A stretch of DNA of 64,000 nucleotides. Origin: an uncultured Campylobacter sp. Lineage in GTDB: Bacteria; Campylobacterota; Campylobacteria; Campylobacterales; Campylobacteraceae. The DNA lies in assembly GCF_938015785.1 (NCBI RefSeq), contig NZ_CALLWC010000045.1:11108-75107 (forward strand), read 5' to 3'. The position numbers and the translations under genes are program-made. Positions 8,294-16,209 of the stretch are shown here, piece by piece. The notes below the pieces were generated by a model. That model worked only from the letters and a program-made list of their open reading frames with translations. It was not told where the DNA came from and ran no database searches. Numbering within the stretch: the stretch's first letter is position 1; each line of letters starts with the position of its first letter.

Positions 8294-9102
8294 CTGTTTC
8301 TGCCCTTCTTCATCTTCAAAATGAAGCTCAAAAGCCCCTGCCTGCCGCTAACCATGATGCGCGGAATTTCAAAATTTGAGTAGTGCGGGCGCAACACGTC
8401 GTTTTGCGTCGTAACGGCGCAGCTAAAGCCCGCCTCGCGCGCGCAGCGGACGCTAATCTCGTCGTAAAAGCCGAACGGATAGGCAAAGGCGCTGCAAGTA
8501 ATGCCAAATTTCGCCTCTATTTCGCGCTTTGATTCGCTCATCTGGCGCAGCTGCTCTTGCGGATCCAGGCTAGGCAAGTTTGCGTGATCCAGCGTATGCG
8601 AGCCGATCTCGATGAGCCCGCTTCGCAAAAGCTCGCGAACCTCCTCGTCGCTTAGCATCTGCTCGCGATTTAGCTCATCGCTTGATTTTTTCAGATCTTT
8701 ATCGGTCGCCCAATCCCCGTCAAAGCGCCGGTTCACGATGAAAATCGTCGCCTTAAAGCCGTATTTTTGAAGTATCGGCAGAGCGCCCGTGAGATTATCG
8801 CGATACCCGTCATCGAAAGTAATACAAACCGCCTTCGTAGGCTTCTCATTCAAACTCGCAAGCTCGCTTAAAGTATAGCTCGTAAAGCCGTTTCGCTTCA
8901 GCCACGCAAGCTGTTTTTCAAACGCAGCGGGGGTCACGCGCAGGCGGTTAAATTTAGAGGCGCGCTTTGGCAGATGCTCGCGGATCATATGATACATCAG
9001 CACGCGCGGATACTCGTAAGGTTGGTCCTTCGCCCACCACGCAAAGCGCAGGCTAAACCACGCAAAAAGCACCGCAAAAGCCAAAACCGCCGCGTAGATC
9101 AT
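8290..9102 (-). CDS. Membrane-anchored polysaccharide deacetylase (NodB type), copy 2
   Basis: 270 residues, with the same plan as the gene at 5119-5910. It has a hydrophobic anchor (about 1-20), then RVLMYHMI, TFDDG at 95-99 and HTLDH at 169-173, and ends in a basic tail (KMKKGRNR). All the residues expected for a metal-dependent deacetylase are present. It overlaps the O-antigen ligase gene upstream and the glycosyltransferase downstream by four bases each. The two copies are diverged, which suggests different substrates or positions on the glycan rather than a recent duplication. Confidence 0.85.
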   Translation of the reverse strand: MIYAAVLAFAVLFAWFSLRFAWWAKDQPYEYPRVLMYHMIREHLPKRASKFNRLRVTPAAFEKQLAWLKRNGFTSYTLSELASLNEKPTKAVCITFDDGYRDNLTGALPILQKYGFKATIFIVNRRFDGDWATDKDLKKSSDELNREQMLSDEEVRELLRSGLIEIGSHTLDHANLPSLDPQEQLRQMSESKREIEAKFGITCSAFAYPFGFYDEISVRCAREAGFSCAVTTQNDVLRPHYSNFEIPRIMVSGRQGLLSFILKMKKGRNR

Positions 9103-10286
9103 CGCTCGATCCTCATGCGATAGGCCAAAAAGCTTAGTATCGTAGCCAGGCTTAGCGCTTCTTTCGACAGATACGCGCCGTGGTCAAACTGGCAATCTAT
9201 CAAAAGATAAATTAGAAGCGTAAGAACCCCAAACTGCCTGCTTTGGACGCACTCTTTAAAAACGCCAAATAGGATCGCGCCGTAAAAGATAAGCCCGAGC
9301 GCGCCGCTATAAAGTAAAATTTCTAAAAATAAATTGTGCGGCGCGTTATATTCAGGATGCTCAAGGACCGGAGAGCCCGGCAAATTTATATATGAGCCCA
9401 GCCCATAGCCCAAGATAGGCTTTTGCTGCGCCATCTCTAAAATATAGCTCCAAATCACGGTCCTGCCTGAAGAATCGCCGCTAAACAGCGCGGCTAGCCT
9501 TTGCTCAAACGACGGCGAAAGCGCAAGCAAAACGGCAAAAAGTGCGATGAAACCCACCGTGAAAAGTAGGTATTTTTTGTTTAGGCTCTTTAAATTTAGC
9601 GCGCCGTAAAACGCGAGCGCGCAGAACGCGCCGACCCACGCCGCTCTGGAAAATGAAAAGATCATAAAAAATGCAAATAAAAATAGAGTTGCAAATTTAA
9701 GCGCCAAAGGCCGCCGTATCGCCACCGCGCTAAGGCAGAGCCCAAAACCCATAAAAAGCCCTAAAATATTGCGGTTCGAAAGCGCTCCGCTAAGACCTCC
9801 GCGAACAGAATTGTTTGAAAAGACGATCGCATCAGGACTACTTACAAACTGATAGATCGTGCTCGCCGATAAAATTCCAAGCCCCACGAACAAAAAAGCA
9901 AAAACGGCGTTTTGATCAAAAAATTTAAGCTTGTAAAAATAGCAAAGCGCCAAAAATATTGTGCCGTATCGAAGCACGAAAAATAGCGTGCTCTGCCATG
10001 CTTTTTTTGAGATCGCGGCCTCGTTTAGGAGGTTTGAGATCGCTAGCGTCACTACCAGGCAGAGGAAGCAGATCGCGATAAATCGCGTCTTTTTCAAAAT
10101 TTCGCTTAGAACCAAGTAGTTTTTAAAATACAATAGATGCGCCAAAAAGAGTAAATTTAGCGCTGCAAAGGAGATCTGATAGACCGCGTTTTTAAAAAAC
10201 AGCGACGCGCACCAAAGAAGCAGCAGCGTTAAAAATGTGATTCTCCAGCCGCTAGGCGCGCCGTTTTCGTAAAAAAATTTTTTCAT
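9099..10286 (-). CDS. waaL: O-antigen ligase-like membrane protein (WaaL/Wzy_C family)
   Basis: 395 residues with about ten to twelve hydrophobic segments. The Wzy_C region includes FSFSRAAWVGAFCAL and, in the large periplasmic loop, a GYGLGSYINLPGS motif followed by HNLFLEILLYSGALGLIFYG, typical of O-antigen ligases and polymerases. WaaL transfers a lipid-linked glycan to lipid A-core in the periplasm. The ATG at 10286 overlaps the preceding stop by four bases. A polymerase role cannot be excluded because the family members look alike; no Wzx flippase is present in this cluster. Confidence 0.8.
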   Translation of the reverse strand: MKKFFYENGAPSGWRITFLTLLLLWCASLFFKNAVYQISFAALNLLFLAHLLYFKNYLVLSEILKKTRFIAICFLCLVVTLAISNLLNEAAISKKAWQSTLFFVLRYGTIFLALCYFYKLKFFDQNAVFAFLFVGLGILSASTIYQFVSSPDAIVFSNNSVRGGLSGALSNRNILGLFMGFGLCLSAVAIRRPLALKFATLFLFAFFMIFSFSRAAWVGAFCALAFYGALNLKSLNKKYLLFTVGFIALFAVLLALSPSFEQRLAALFSGDSSGRTVIWSYILEMAQQKPILGYGLGSYINLPGSPVLEHPEYNAPHNLFLEILLYSGALGLIFYGAILFGVFKECVQSRQFGVLTLLIYLLIDCQFDHGAYLSKEALSLATILSFLAYRMRIER

Positions 10287-11359
10287 ATTAAACTCTCATA
10301 AACCTTTATCGTTTTTTCTACCATCTGCTCTAGGCTGAAGTTTTGCGAAACGTAGCCGTAGCCGTCAAATTTCAGCTCGCGCGCGGGGGCAAACAGCCCC
10401 GCCAGCGCCTGTGCGTCGCCCACGTCAAAAAAATAACCGTTTTCGCCCTCTCTTACGATATCCAGCGCGCCGCCGTGACGGGTCGCGATCACCGGGCAAT
10501 TTAACGCGATCGCCTCAGCCATCGAGCGCCCAAAGCTCTCGGGCTTGCTTGAAGCGCTTACCGTGACCGACGAGAGCGAGTAAATCTCGGCTACCTTGCT
10601 CTGCGAACCTGCAAAAATTACGCGCTCGCAGAGACCAAGCCCCTCTACGAGCGATTTTAGCTCGGAAAAATACTCGTCGCGGCCCGCTCCCACGCCGCCT
10701 ACGATCAAAATTTTAAGCTTTTGTTCGCTTGCCAAAGCCGCGGCGCGGATTAGGGTTTTGTAATCCTTAATCTGCGTGATGCGCCCAACTCCGGAGACGA
10801 TGAAATCATCCTGCGCGAGGTTAAAATTCTGCCGAAATTCCGCAATGAAGCGCTCGTCTAAATTTTTGGGATTAAATTTTTCCAGATCGATGCCGCGCGG
10901 AATGATCGTGATCTTGGCTGCATCTACGCCGTAGCTTCGCACCACGTGATCGCACGCATAGCCGCTAGGACAGATGATCGCGTCCGCATCCGTCATGATT
11001 TTGCTGTAGAAATTTACGGAATTTATCCCGTGCACGGTGCTTACGATCTTTGCTTTGGGATGGGCAAATTTAACCAGCCACGCCGGCACGCGGGAGCGGA
11101 CATGCACGATGTCTGGAGAAATTTCGCTTAAAATTTTACGCAGCTTTAAAACGCGCGCCGCAACGCTTAGGATATTTTTGGAGCAAACGTCGAGCTGTAC
11201 GTGCACGCCGCCATCTTTTTCTATCTTTGGCGCCAATTTGCCGCCGTTACTGATAACGAAATTTTCGATGCCGCGCCGCGCAAACTCTCTATTTAGCTCG
11301 ACTACGCCGCGCTCGACGCCGCCTTCGTTCAGCTCAGGCAAAATTTGCACGACCCTCAT
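10283..11359 (-). CDS. Family 4 glycosyltransferase
   Basis: 358 residues with complete GT4 architecture. The start MRVVQILPELNEGGVERGV is the classical acceptor-domain opening; IPRGIDLEKFNP marks the domain junction. The C-domain has FIVSGVGRITQIKDYKTLI and then SASSKPESFGRSMAEAIALN, with the E-x7-E motif that binds the nucleotide-sugar. There are no transmembrane segments, so it is probably cytoplasmic or peripheral. It overlaps its neighbours by four bases on both sides. It has no low-complexity insert, unlike the other GT4 gene in this operon. Confidence 0.9.
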   Translation of the reverse strand: MRVVQILPELNEGGVERGVVELNREFARRGIENFVISNGGKLAPKIEKDGGVHVQLDVCSKNILSVAARVLKLRKILSEISPDIVHVRSRVPAWLVKFAHPKAKIVSTVHGINSVNFYSKIMTDADAIICPSGYACDHVVRSYGVDAAKITIIPRGIDLEKFNPKNLDERFIAEFRQNFNLAQDDFIVSGVGRITQIKDYKTLIRAAALASEQKLKILIVGGVGAGRDEYFSELKSLVEGLGLCERVIFAGSQSKVAEIYSLSSVTVSASSKPESFGRSMAEAIALNCPVIATRHGGALDIVREGENGYFFDVGDAQALAGLFAPARELKFDGYGYVSQNFSLEQMVEKTIKVYESLI

Positions 11360-12777
11360 ATTTTTATCTCCCTCACAAATGCCTTAAGATCATACTTCGC
11401 AGTCTTTTTCAGCTTCGCGCCCTCGCTATATCGCCTAGCATGCCCAGTAGAAACGAGAGCGCTTATAAAATCGTCAAATTTATTATGAGCGACTTTGCGT
11501 TTTAAACTTAAAATGGCTACGTTCGCGCTCCCGTTAGATGCAGCCTCGCTTATCATCGAGACGCTGTCCTCGCTGATAAAGACCCACTCGCACTGCGCCA
11601 AAAAATCGCCGATCGGATTTACGAGCTCGCGGCTATAAATCACGCTGTAATCCCAACCGAGTTTTTCTAGCGCGCTCTCGGTAGCCTGCGGCGTGCGCGG
11701 AGAGGTCGTTAGCGCAAACTCGCAGTCCGCAAACTGCGCCCTCACGCCCTCGATCTGCTTTAAAATTTCATCCCCCATCTCAAAGCAGGAATTCGGCCCG
11801 CCGATGATAAATCCGATGGATTTGCGCTGCGGCCGGTACAGCCCCTGCGGGCGCGAAAAGCTAAGCGAGACGGGTGAAATTTTAAGATTTGCGCGCGGCT
11901 TTGGGCGATCATGCGCGCCTGCGATGATGACGCTAAAATCCTTGCGGTAGCCCTTCGGATACATCAGCGCTATACTCGGCTTAGCATATCTGCGTGCGTA
12001 AAATTTCAGCGCGTAATAGATCGTAGAGCCCGCGCCTACGAACAGATCGAAATCTGCGAAATTTAAATTACGATCTGATACAGCGTCTAAATTTGCGCTA
12101 TCTGATACGGCGCCTGAATTGGTGCCATTCGGCGCGGCGGGGCTGTTTAAAGCGGGACTATTTAAATTTGATCCGTTTTTAAGGTCCGCCGCCGTGCCGC
12201 CCTCGCCGAAGTCGTACTTAAAAATTTTAAAATAAAGCCCGAAAAAATCAAGCGCGTAGGAGCAGAGTTTAAAAAGCTTGTTTGCGTAAGCGATCTTGCA
12301 AATGCAAAAATCAAGCCCTTTTAGCTCGCAAAATGCGATACTTTGGTTCTCATGCCCCTTGCGGCCGTCACTTAAGATGAGCGCTTTGCGATGCGGATTT
12401 TTAGCGGCGGGCGGATTTGCAGCGGAGTTTTCGCTATTAAAATTTAGCGGTCCGCCGCCTACGCGACATACGTAATCTGAGGCGTCGGATCTTAAATTTT
12501 TACCTCTAAAGCTTTCACGCTGCAAAGCGCAAGAAGGGCGGCCGCAAACCGATATAAAATTTTTGAAATCCGAATTTTTGCTCGCTCGCGCGACGGCAGC
12601 GATCGCCATAGAGCTTTCGCGATTTAAAATTTTACCCGCTCGCGCGGCTCTACTTAAATTTTCGACGCTTTGCTCTTTTGCAAAGAGGCGCGAGCCCTGC
12701 GGTGCGGATAAATTTCTTATGACACCCCGCCTGCTCTCGCCTCTTGAAATTTGCCGCGCCATCAGTCCATCTTCCAT
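11356..12777 (-). CDS. ELM1-family (GtrOC1-like) putative glycosyltransferase with low-complexity additions
   Basis: The core from about residue 131 matches the ELM1 family (named for plant mitochondrial fission ELM1): ALILSDGRKGHENQS, then LFVGAGSTIYYALKFYA and ALMYPKGYRKDFSVIIAGAHDRP. Bacterial members are often annotated as LPS-related transferases. Two parts look added: residues 1-130, with no family resemblance, and residues about 190-238, an Asn/Ser/Ala-rich stretch with internal imperfect repeats. The ATG at 12777 overlaps the acyltransferase gene by 16 bases; a second ATG at 12762 shares one base with its TGA and is at least as likely. I see no ATG, GTG or TTG next to residue 131, so at least part of the extension seems to be translated. 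Confidence 0.75.
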   Translation of the reverse strand: MEDGLMARQISRGESRRGVIRNLSAPQGSRLFAKEQSVENLSRAARAGKILNRESSMAIAAVARASKNSDFKNFISVCGRPSCALQRESFRGKNLRSDASDYVCRVGGGPLNFNSENSAANPPAAKNPHRKALILSDGRKGHENQSIAFCELKGLDFCICKIAYANKLFKLCSYALDFFGLYFKIFKYDFGEGGTAADLKNGSNLNSPALNSPAAPNGTNSGAVSDSANLDAVSDRNLNFADFDLFVGAGSTIYYALKFYARRYAKPSIALMYPKGYRKDFSVIIAGAHDRPKPRANLKISPVSLSFSRPQGLYRPQRKSIGFIIGGPNSCFEMGDEILKQIEGVRAQFADCEFALTTSPRTPQATESALEKLGWDYSVIYSRELVNPIGDFLAQCEWVFISEDSVSMISEAASNGSANVAILSLKRKVAHNKFDDFISALVSTGHARRYSEGAKLKKTAKYDLKAFVREIKI

Positions 12778-13643
12778 CGTTTATGTATCCAAAACCACTG
12801 CTGCGGCGCGGTTCGCACGACCTCTTCGAAAATGTCGTTGCACTTTTGCGTGATAAACAGCTCGGCTTTGTCCTTATTTAACCCTTCAGGTAGTGGCGGA
12901 AAATCCTTGATCACGATCTCATAGCGATTATCCGCGCCGCGCCGCGCAAAAATGGGTATCAGCACGGGATGAAATTTCAAATAAAGCGACGCGATAGTCT
13001 TCGTGGTGTAGCACTGCCGTCCAAAAAAGGTCGTAATCAGGCTATTTTTAGGGCCCGGCTTTTGATCGGGCAGAATGCCTACGTTGCGCCCCTGCTTTAG
13101 CGCCTGCACGAGCCTGCGCATCGCATCGTCCTTGTAAATGAGGTCATTGCCGTAGCGCTCGCGAAACGGCGCCACGAGCCGCTCTTCGATCAACTCATTA
13201 TCGCTGCGACGCCCGACTACCGAGACGGGAAAGCCGTTGGCGCCGAAAAAATTAGCTAAAATTTCCCAATTTCCAAAATGTGCGGTAAAAAATAAAATCC
13301 CGTGCGGATTATCACCTTTTAGCTTTCGGACGCGCTCTAGCGCCTGCTCGCCGTTTGAAATCAGATCATCAAATTTTAGTCTGCCGTTGTAAAATAAAAG
13401 CGTGTCGGTAAGCGTCCTAGCGATACTGCGAAAATTCTCGATCGCAAGAGAGTGAAGCTCACTTTCGCTTTTTTGTGGATAAGCGGCGCGAAGGTTATCC
13501 TGCGCGACTTTAACGCGCCTACTAAGCTTCCACGATGCGAAAAGTGCGAGCTTATCGAAAAATGCGAATATGAAGCTTTTCGGCGCGAATTTTGCAAATT
13601 TTATCAGACCCAGCGCCAAAAAATATTGGATTTTTTCCTTCAT
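12762..13643 (-). CDS. waaM: Lipid A late acyltransferase (LpxL/HtrB/WaaM type)
   Basis: 293 residues. This family adds a secondary acyl chain to Kdo-lipid A. It has an N-terminal membrane anchor region (about 5-35), the catalytic H-x4-E motif in HFGNWE (122-127), VVGRRSDN, GILPDQKPGPKNS, and the C-terminal QWFWIHKRW. Length and motifs are normal. It is the first gene of the LOS operon; the ATG at 13643 has GAGG seven bases upstream and a TATAAT box 24 bases upstream. In other campylobacters this gene usually follows waaC, but waaC is not next to it here. Confidence 0.9.
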   Translation of the reverse strand: MKEKIQYFLALGLIKFAKFAPKSFIFAFFDKLALFASWKLSRRVKVAQDNLRAAYPQKSESELHSLAIENFRSIARTLTDTLLFYNGRLKFDDLISNGEQALERVRKLKGDNPHGILFFTAHFGNWEILANFFGANGFPVSVVGRRSDNELIEERLVAPFRERYGNDLIYKDDAMRRLVQALKQGRNVGILPDQKPGPKNSLITTFFGRQCYTTKTIASLYLKFHPVLIPIFARRGADNRYEIVIKDFPPLPEGLNKDKAELFITQKCNDIFEEVVRTAPQQWFWIHKRWKMD

Positions 13644-13666
13644 AAAGACCTCGTTTTAAATGCGAG

Positions 13667-13672
13667 ATTATA
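13667..13672 (-). promoter_or_regulatory. -10 box of the LOS operon
   Basis: The minus strand reads TATAAT at 13672-13667, inside the 59-base gap between the mnmE stop and the waaM start. The upstream sequence is AT-rich, as expected for Campylobacter sigma-70 promoters, which depend little on a -35 box. It would serve all nine overlapping LOS genes. Confidence 0.6.
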
Positions 13673-13702
13673 TTGAATTTTGGCTAATTAGTAGCTAAAA
13701 CG

Positions 13703-15451
13703 CTATTTACCGAGGCAAAAATTGCTAAACATTTCGTCTAAAATTTCATCTCGCTCAAATGGACGCGAAATACGTGCAATCGCCTCAATCGCGCGATTTA
13801 TCTCAAATGCAAAAAGCTCAAGCTCGCCGCAAGCTAGGCGCTCGCTCGCGTTTTTAAGAGCTGCGAGCGCGCTCTCGCAAGATAGAATTTGCCGCTCGTT
13901 GCTTAGCATAAGGCCATCGAAATTTTGAGAATTTAAGTAGCTCTGCAGCGCGGTTAAAATTTTATCCACACCCTCGTTTGCAGAAATTTCAAGTGGCGCA
14001 AAAATGGAATTTGCTTGGGTATTTTGCTTAGCGGAATTTATTGCAGAGCTATTAGGAGCGATGGAATTTGCAGAATTTTGTTTGGAATCATCTTTCGTAA
14101 AATTCTCCGCAGCACAGCTTGCAGTAGCGCGCTCGGTATTTGGCGACGCTAGTCCCGCTTTTGCGGCGGAATTCTGTTCCTTTGAATTTATGAAATTCGC
14201 AAGAACTGTTTGGCTTGTAGGCGTGGAATTTGTGGAAGTAGAATTTTGCGCGCTTAAGTCACGCTTTAAATTTTTAGCTTTTAAATTCTGCGCGCAGGAA
14301 TTTAAAGAAGCATCGCAGGTCCGACTTTGCTTTAAATTTTCGGCTGCGAAATTCTCTGATATGGGATTTTCGGATGCTAAATTTTTTGCAGAAAAAGCCT
14401 CTAAATCATCGCCAAGATCCTCTGTGCTAGGATGAAATTTACGCGGCAAGTCGCATTTATTTAAAACGTAGATGATTTTTTTGTCTTTTTGTTCACGCAA
14501 TATTTTTAAGATCTGCGCGTCCTCGGCGTCCCATTCGCGACTTGCGTCAAACACTGCCAAAATCACGTCTGCCTCGCTTGCAGCGCGAAGCGAATATGAA
14601 ATGCCGATACTTTCGAGCTTTGAGCCGCTGTGTCTGATACCTGCGGTATCGACTATACGGATTAGATGAGTGCCTATCTGCAGGCTTTCTTCGATAAGAT
14701 CGCGCGTAGTGCCCGCTTCGTCGCTCACGATAGCGCGATTAAAGCTCAGCATAGAGTTTAAAATGCTTGATTTACCGACATTAGGTTTACCCACAATCGC
14801 TACTTTAAAGCCCTCGATCAGTCCCTTGCGGCTGCGGCTGATGCGAGTGATTTTTTCTAGCGAAGCGATATTTTGGCTAAGCATTTCTTGCGAGTTTTGC
14901 AGCACATCTGCGGGCAGATCATCCTCCGCGTAATCGATGCAAACCTCGACGAAGGCCAACGTCTTAACCAGAGCTGCGCGCAGATTTGCAACGAAGTCTG
15001 CCAGCTCGCCCCGCAGGTTTCTAGCTAAAATTTTAGCCGCACTTTGCGAGCGCGAATTAATCAGATCGCTTATGGCTTCGGCTTTACTAAGATCCATTTT
15101 ACCGTTTAAAAACGCTCGCTTACTAAACTCGCCCGGATTTGCTACGCGCGCACCTAGAGCCAGCACGGCATCTAACGCCAAGGACGAAGCCGTAAAGCCG
15201 CCGTGGGTCTGCACTTCTACGACATCCTCGCCGGTAAAGCTATGCGGAGCCTTGAAATATATCAAAATCGCCTCACCGAACGCTTCGCCGCTCGCGTCAA
15301 AAAGATTCACAAGCGTGGCATAGCGAGGGCGCAAAAAACTGCGATGTGAAAGGCTTAGAGCGATAGATAGCGCTTCCTCGCCTGAAATTCTAACTATGCA
15401 AATTCCGCCGATGCCGTGAGCCGTAGCGATAGCGGCAATAGTCTCGCTCAC
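13703..15451 (-). CDS. mnmE: tRNA modification GTPase MnmE with a large insertion between G4 and G5
   Basis: MnmE works with MnmG to modify U34 of certain tRNAs. The N-terminal folate-binding domain is complete. G motifs are G1 GKPNVGKSS (221-229), G2 in DEAGTTRD, G3 DTAG (268-271), G4 NKCD (331-334) and G5 EISANEG (488-494); the protein ends FCLGK, close to the usual FCIGK with its catalytic Cys. Length is 582 instead of about 445-455. The excess is one Asn/Ser/Ala-rich block at about residues 340-483 (DNA 14003-14434), between G4 and G5, with no other part missing. The start is GTG at 15451, two bases after the jag stop. The frame is continuous through the block. Confidence 0.93.
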   Translation of the reverse strand: MSETIAAIATAHGIGGICIVRISGEEALSIALSLSHRSFLRPRYATLVNLFDASGEAFGEAILIYFKAPHSFTGEDVVEVQTHGGFTASSLALDAVLALGARVANPGEFSKRAFLNGKMDLSKAEAISDLINSRSQSAAKILARNLRGELADFVANLRAALVKTLAFVEVCIDYAEDDLPADVLQNSQEMLSQNIASLEKITRISRSRKGLIEGFKVAIVGKPNVGKSSILNSMLSFNRAIVSDEAGTTRDLIEESLQIGTHLIRIVDTAGIRHSGSKLESIGISYSLRAASEADVILAVFDASREWDAEDAQILKILREQKDKKIIYVLNKCDLPRKFHPSTEDLGDDLEAFSAKNLASENPISENFAAENLKQSRTCDASLNSCAQNLKAKNLKRDLSAQNSTSTNSTPTSQTVLANFINSKEQNSAAKAGLASPNTERATASCAAENFTKDDSKQNSANSIAPNSSAINSAKQNTQANSIFAPLEISANEGVDKILTALQSYLNSQNFDGLMLSNERQILSCESALAALKNASERLACGELELFAFEINRAIEAIARISRPFERDEILDEMFSNFCLGK

Positions 15452-15453
15452 GA

Positions 15454-16209
15454 TTAGCTTTTTTCGTCTACGATGACGATTTTGCCGCTACGCGTGGATT
15501 TGATGCCCACGAAACGATCTGGATATGCTTGTTTTAGCTTATCGGCTACAATTTTGATAAATGCGCCATCAAAAGCCTTCGTGACGATACGCTCATTTCC
15601 GGAGCGTTCCACGAGCGCATTTACATAAGAATCGATAAATCGTTCTTGATTTTGTAAAAATTCCGCGATTTCAAAAACCACGGCAAGATCATATCTGATA
15701 CTGATCCAGTTGTAAATCATATACGAAAGCGCCTTGTAGCGGTGTCCTTCTTTGCCTATCAAAAGCGCGCTATCCTCGCCTTGCAGCTTGATATAGACGG
15801 TATTTTCGTCGATTTTGCTAACATCGCTAACTTCGATCTTAAACTCGCTTGATCTGAAAAGTGCAGATAGCTTCTCTTTGATATCGGATAGAATTTCATC
15901 CGTCACAACGCCCTTTTGCTTTTCTTTGCGATGTTTAGAATGCGTGGTGCGCGGGCTTTGCGGCTCTGATTTATCGCCCTGCTTTTTCTCTGCTTTGCCG
16001 GCTTTATTTTGCGGGGCGTTAAATTCCGGATTTTCGCTAAATTTCTCCCCTTCCAAAACCGCTTCTATAATAGCATTTTTTTTAAAAAAGCCCAAAAATC
16101 CGCCGCTTGGATGCTGCAAGACGCGCACATTAAGTTGCGTTACTGAGCATCCAAGCTCAGCTGCTGCTTTATTATATGCGTCTTTTAAATTTTCTGCTTC
16201 AATTATCAT
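15454..16209 (-). CDS. jag: Jag/KhpB-type RNA-binding protein
   Basis: 251 residues. The N-terminal Jag-N domain (EAENLKDAYNKAAAELGCS to about residue 50) is followed by a charged, Lys-rich linker (about 65-100). A KH-like domain (LIGKEGHRYKALSYMIYNW) and an R3H-like C-terminal region (about 170-251) complete it. Jag (SpoIIIJ-associated, also called KhpB or EloR) is encoded beside yidC in most bacteria and binds RNA. It overlaps yidC by four bases and is followed at once by mnmE. Confidence 0.88.
   Translation of the reverse strand: MIIEAENLKDAYNKAAAELGCSVTQLNVRVLQHPSGGFLGFFKKNAIIEAVLEGEKFSENPEFNAPQNKAGKAEKKQGDKSEPQSPRTTHSKHRKEKQKGVVTDEILSDIKEKLSALFRSSEFKIEVSDVSKIDENTVYIKLQGEDSALLIGKEGHRYKALSYMIYNWISIRYDLAVVFEIAEFLQNQERFIDSYVNALVERSGNERIVTKAFDGAFIKIVADKLKQAYPDRFVGIKSTRSGKIVIVDEKS

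Noticed and set aside
14004..14435. Plus-strand open frame of 143 codons opposite the mnmE insertion
   Set aside because: It is the mirror of the low-complexity block, with no ribosome-binding site and a product of repeated Glu-Phe text only.
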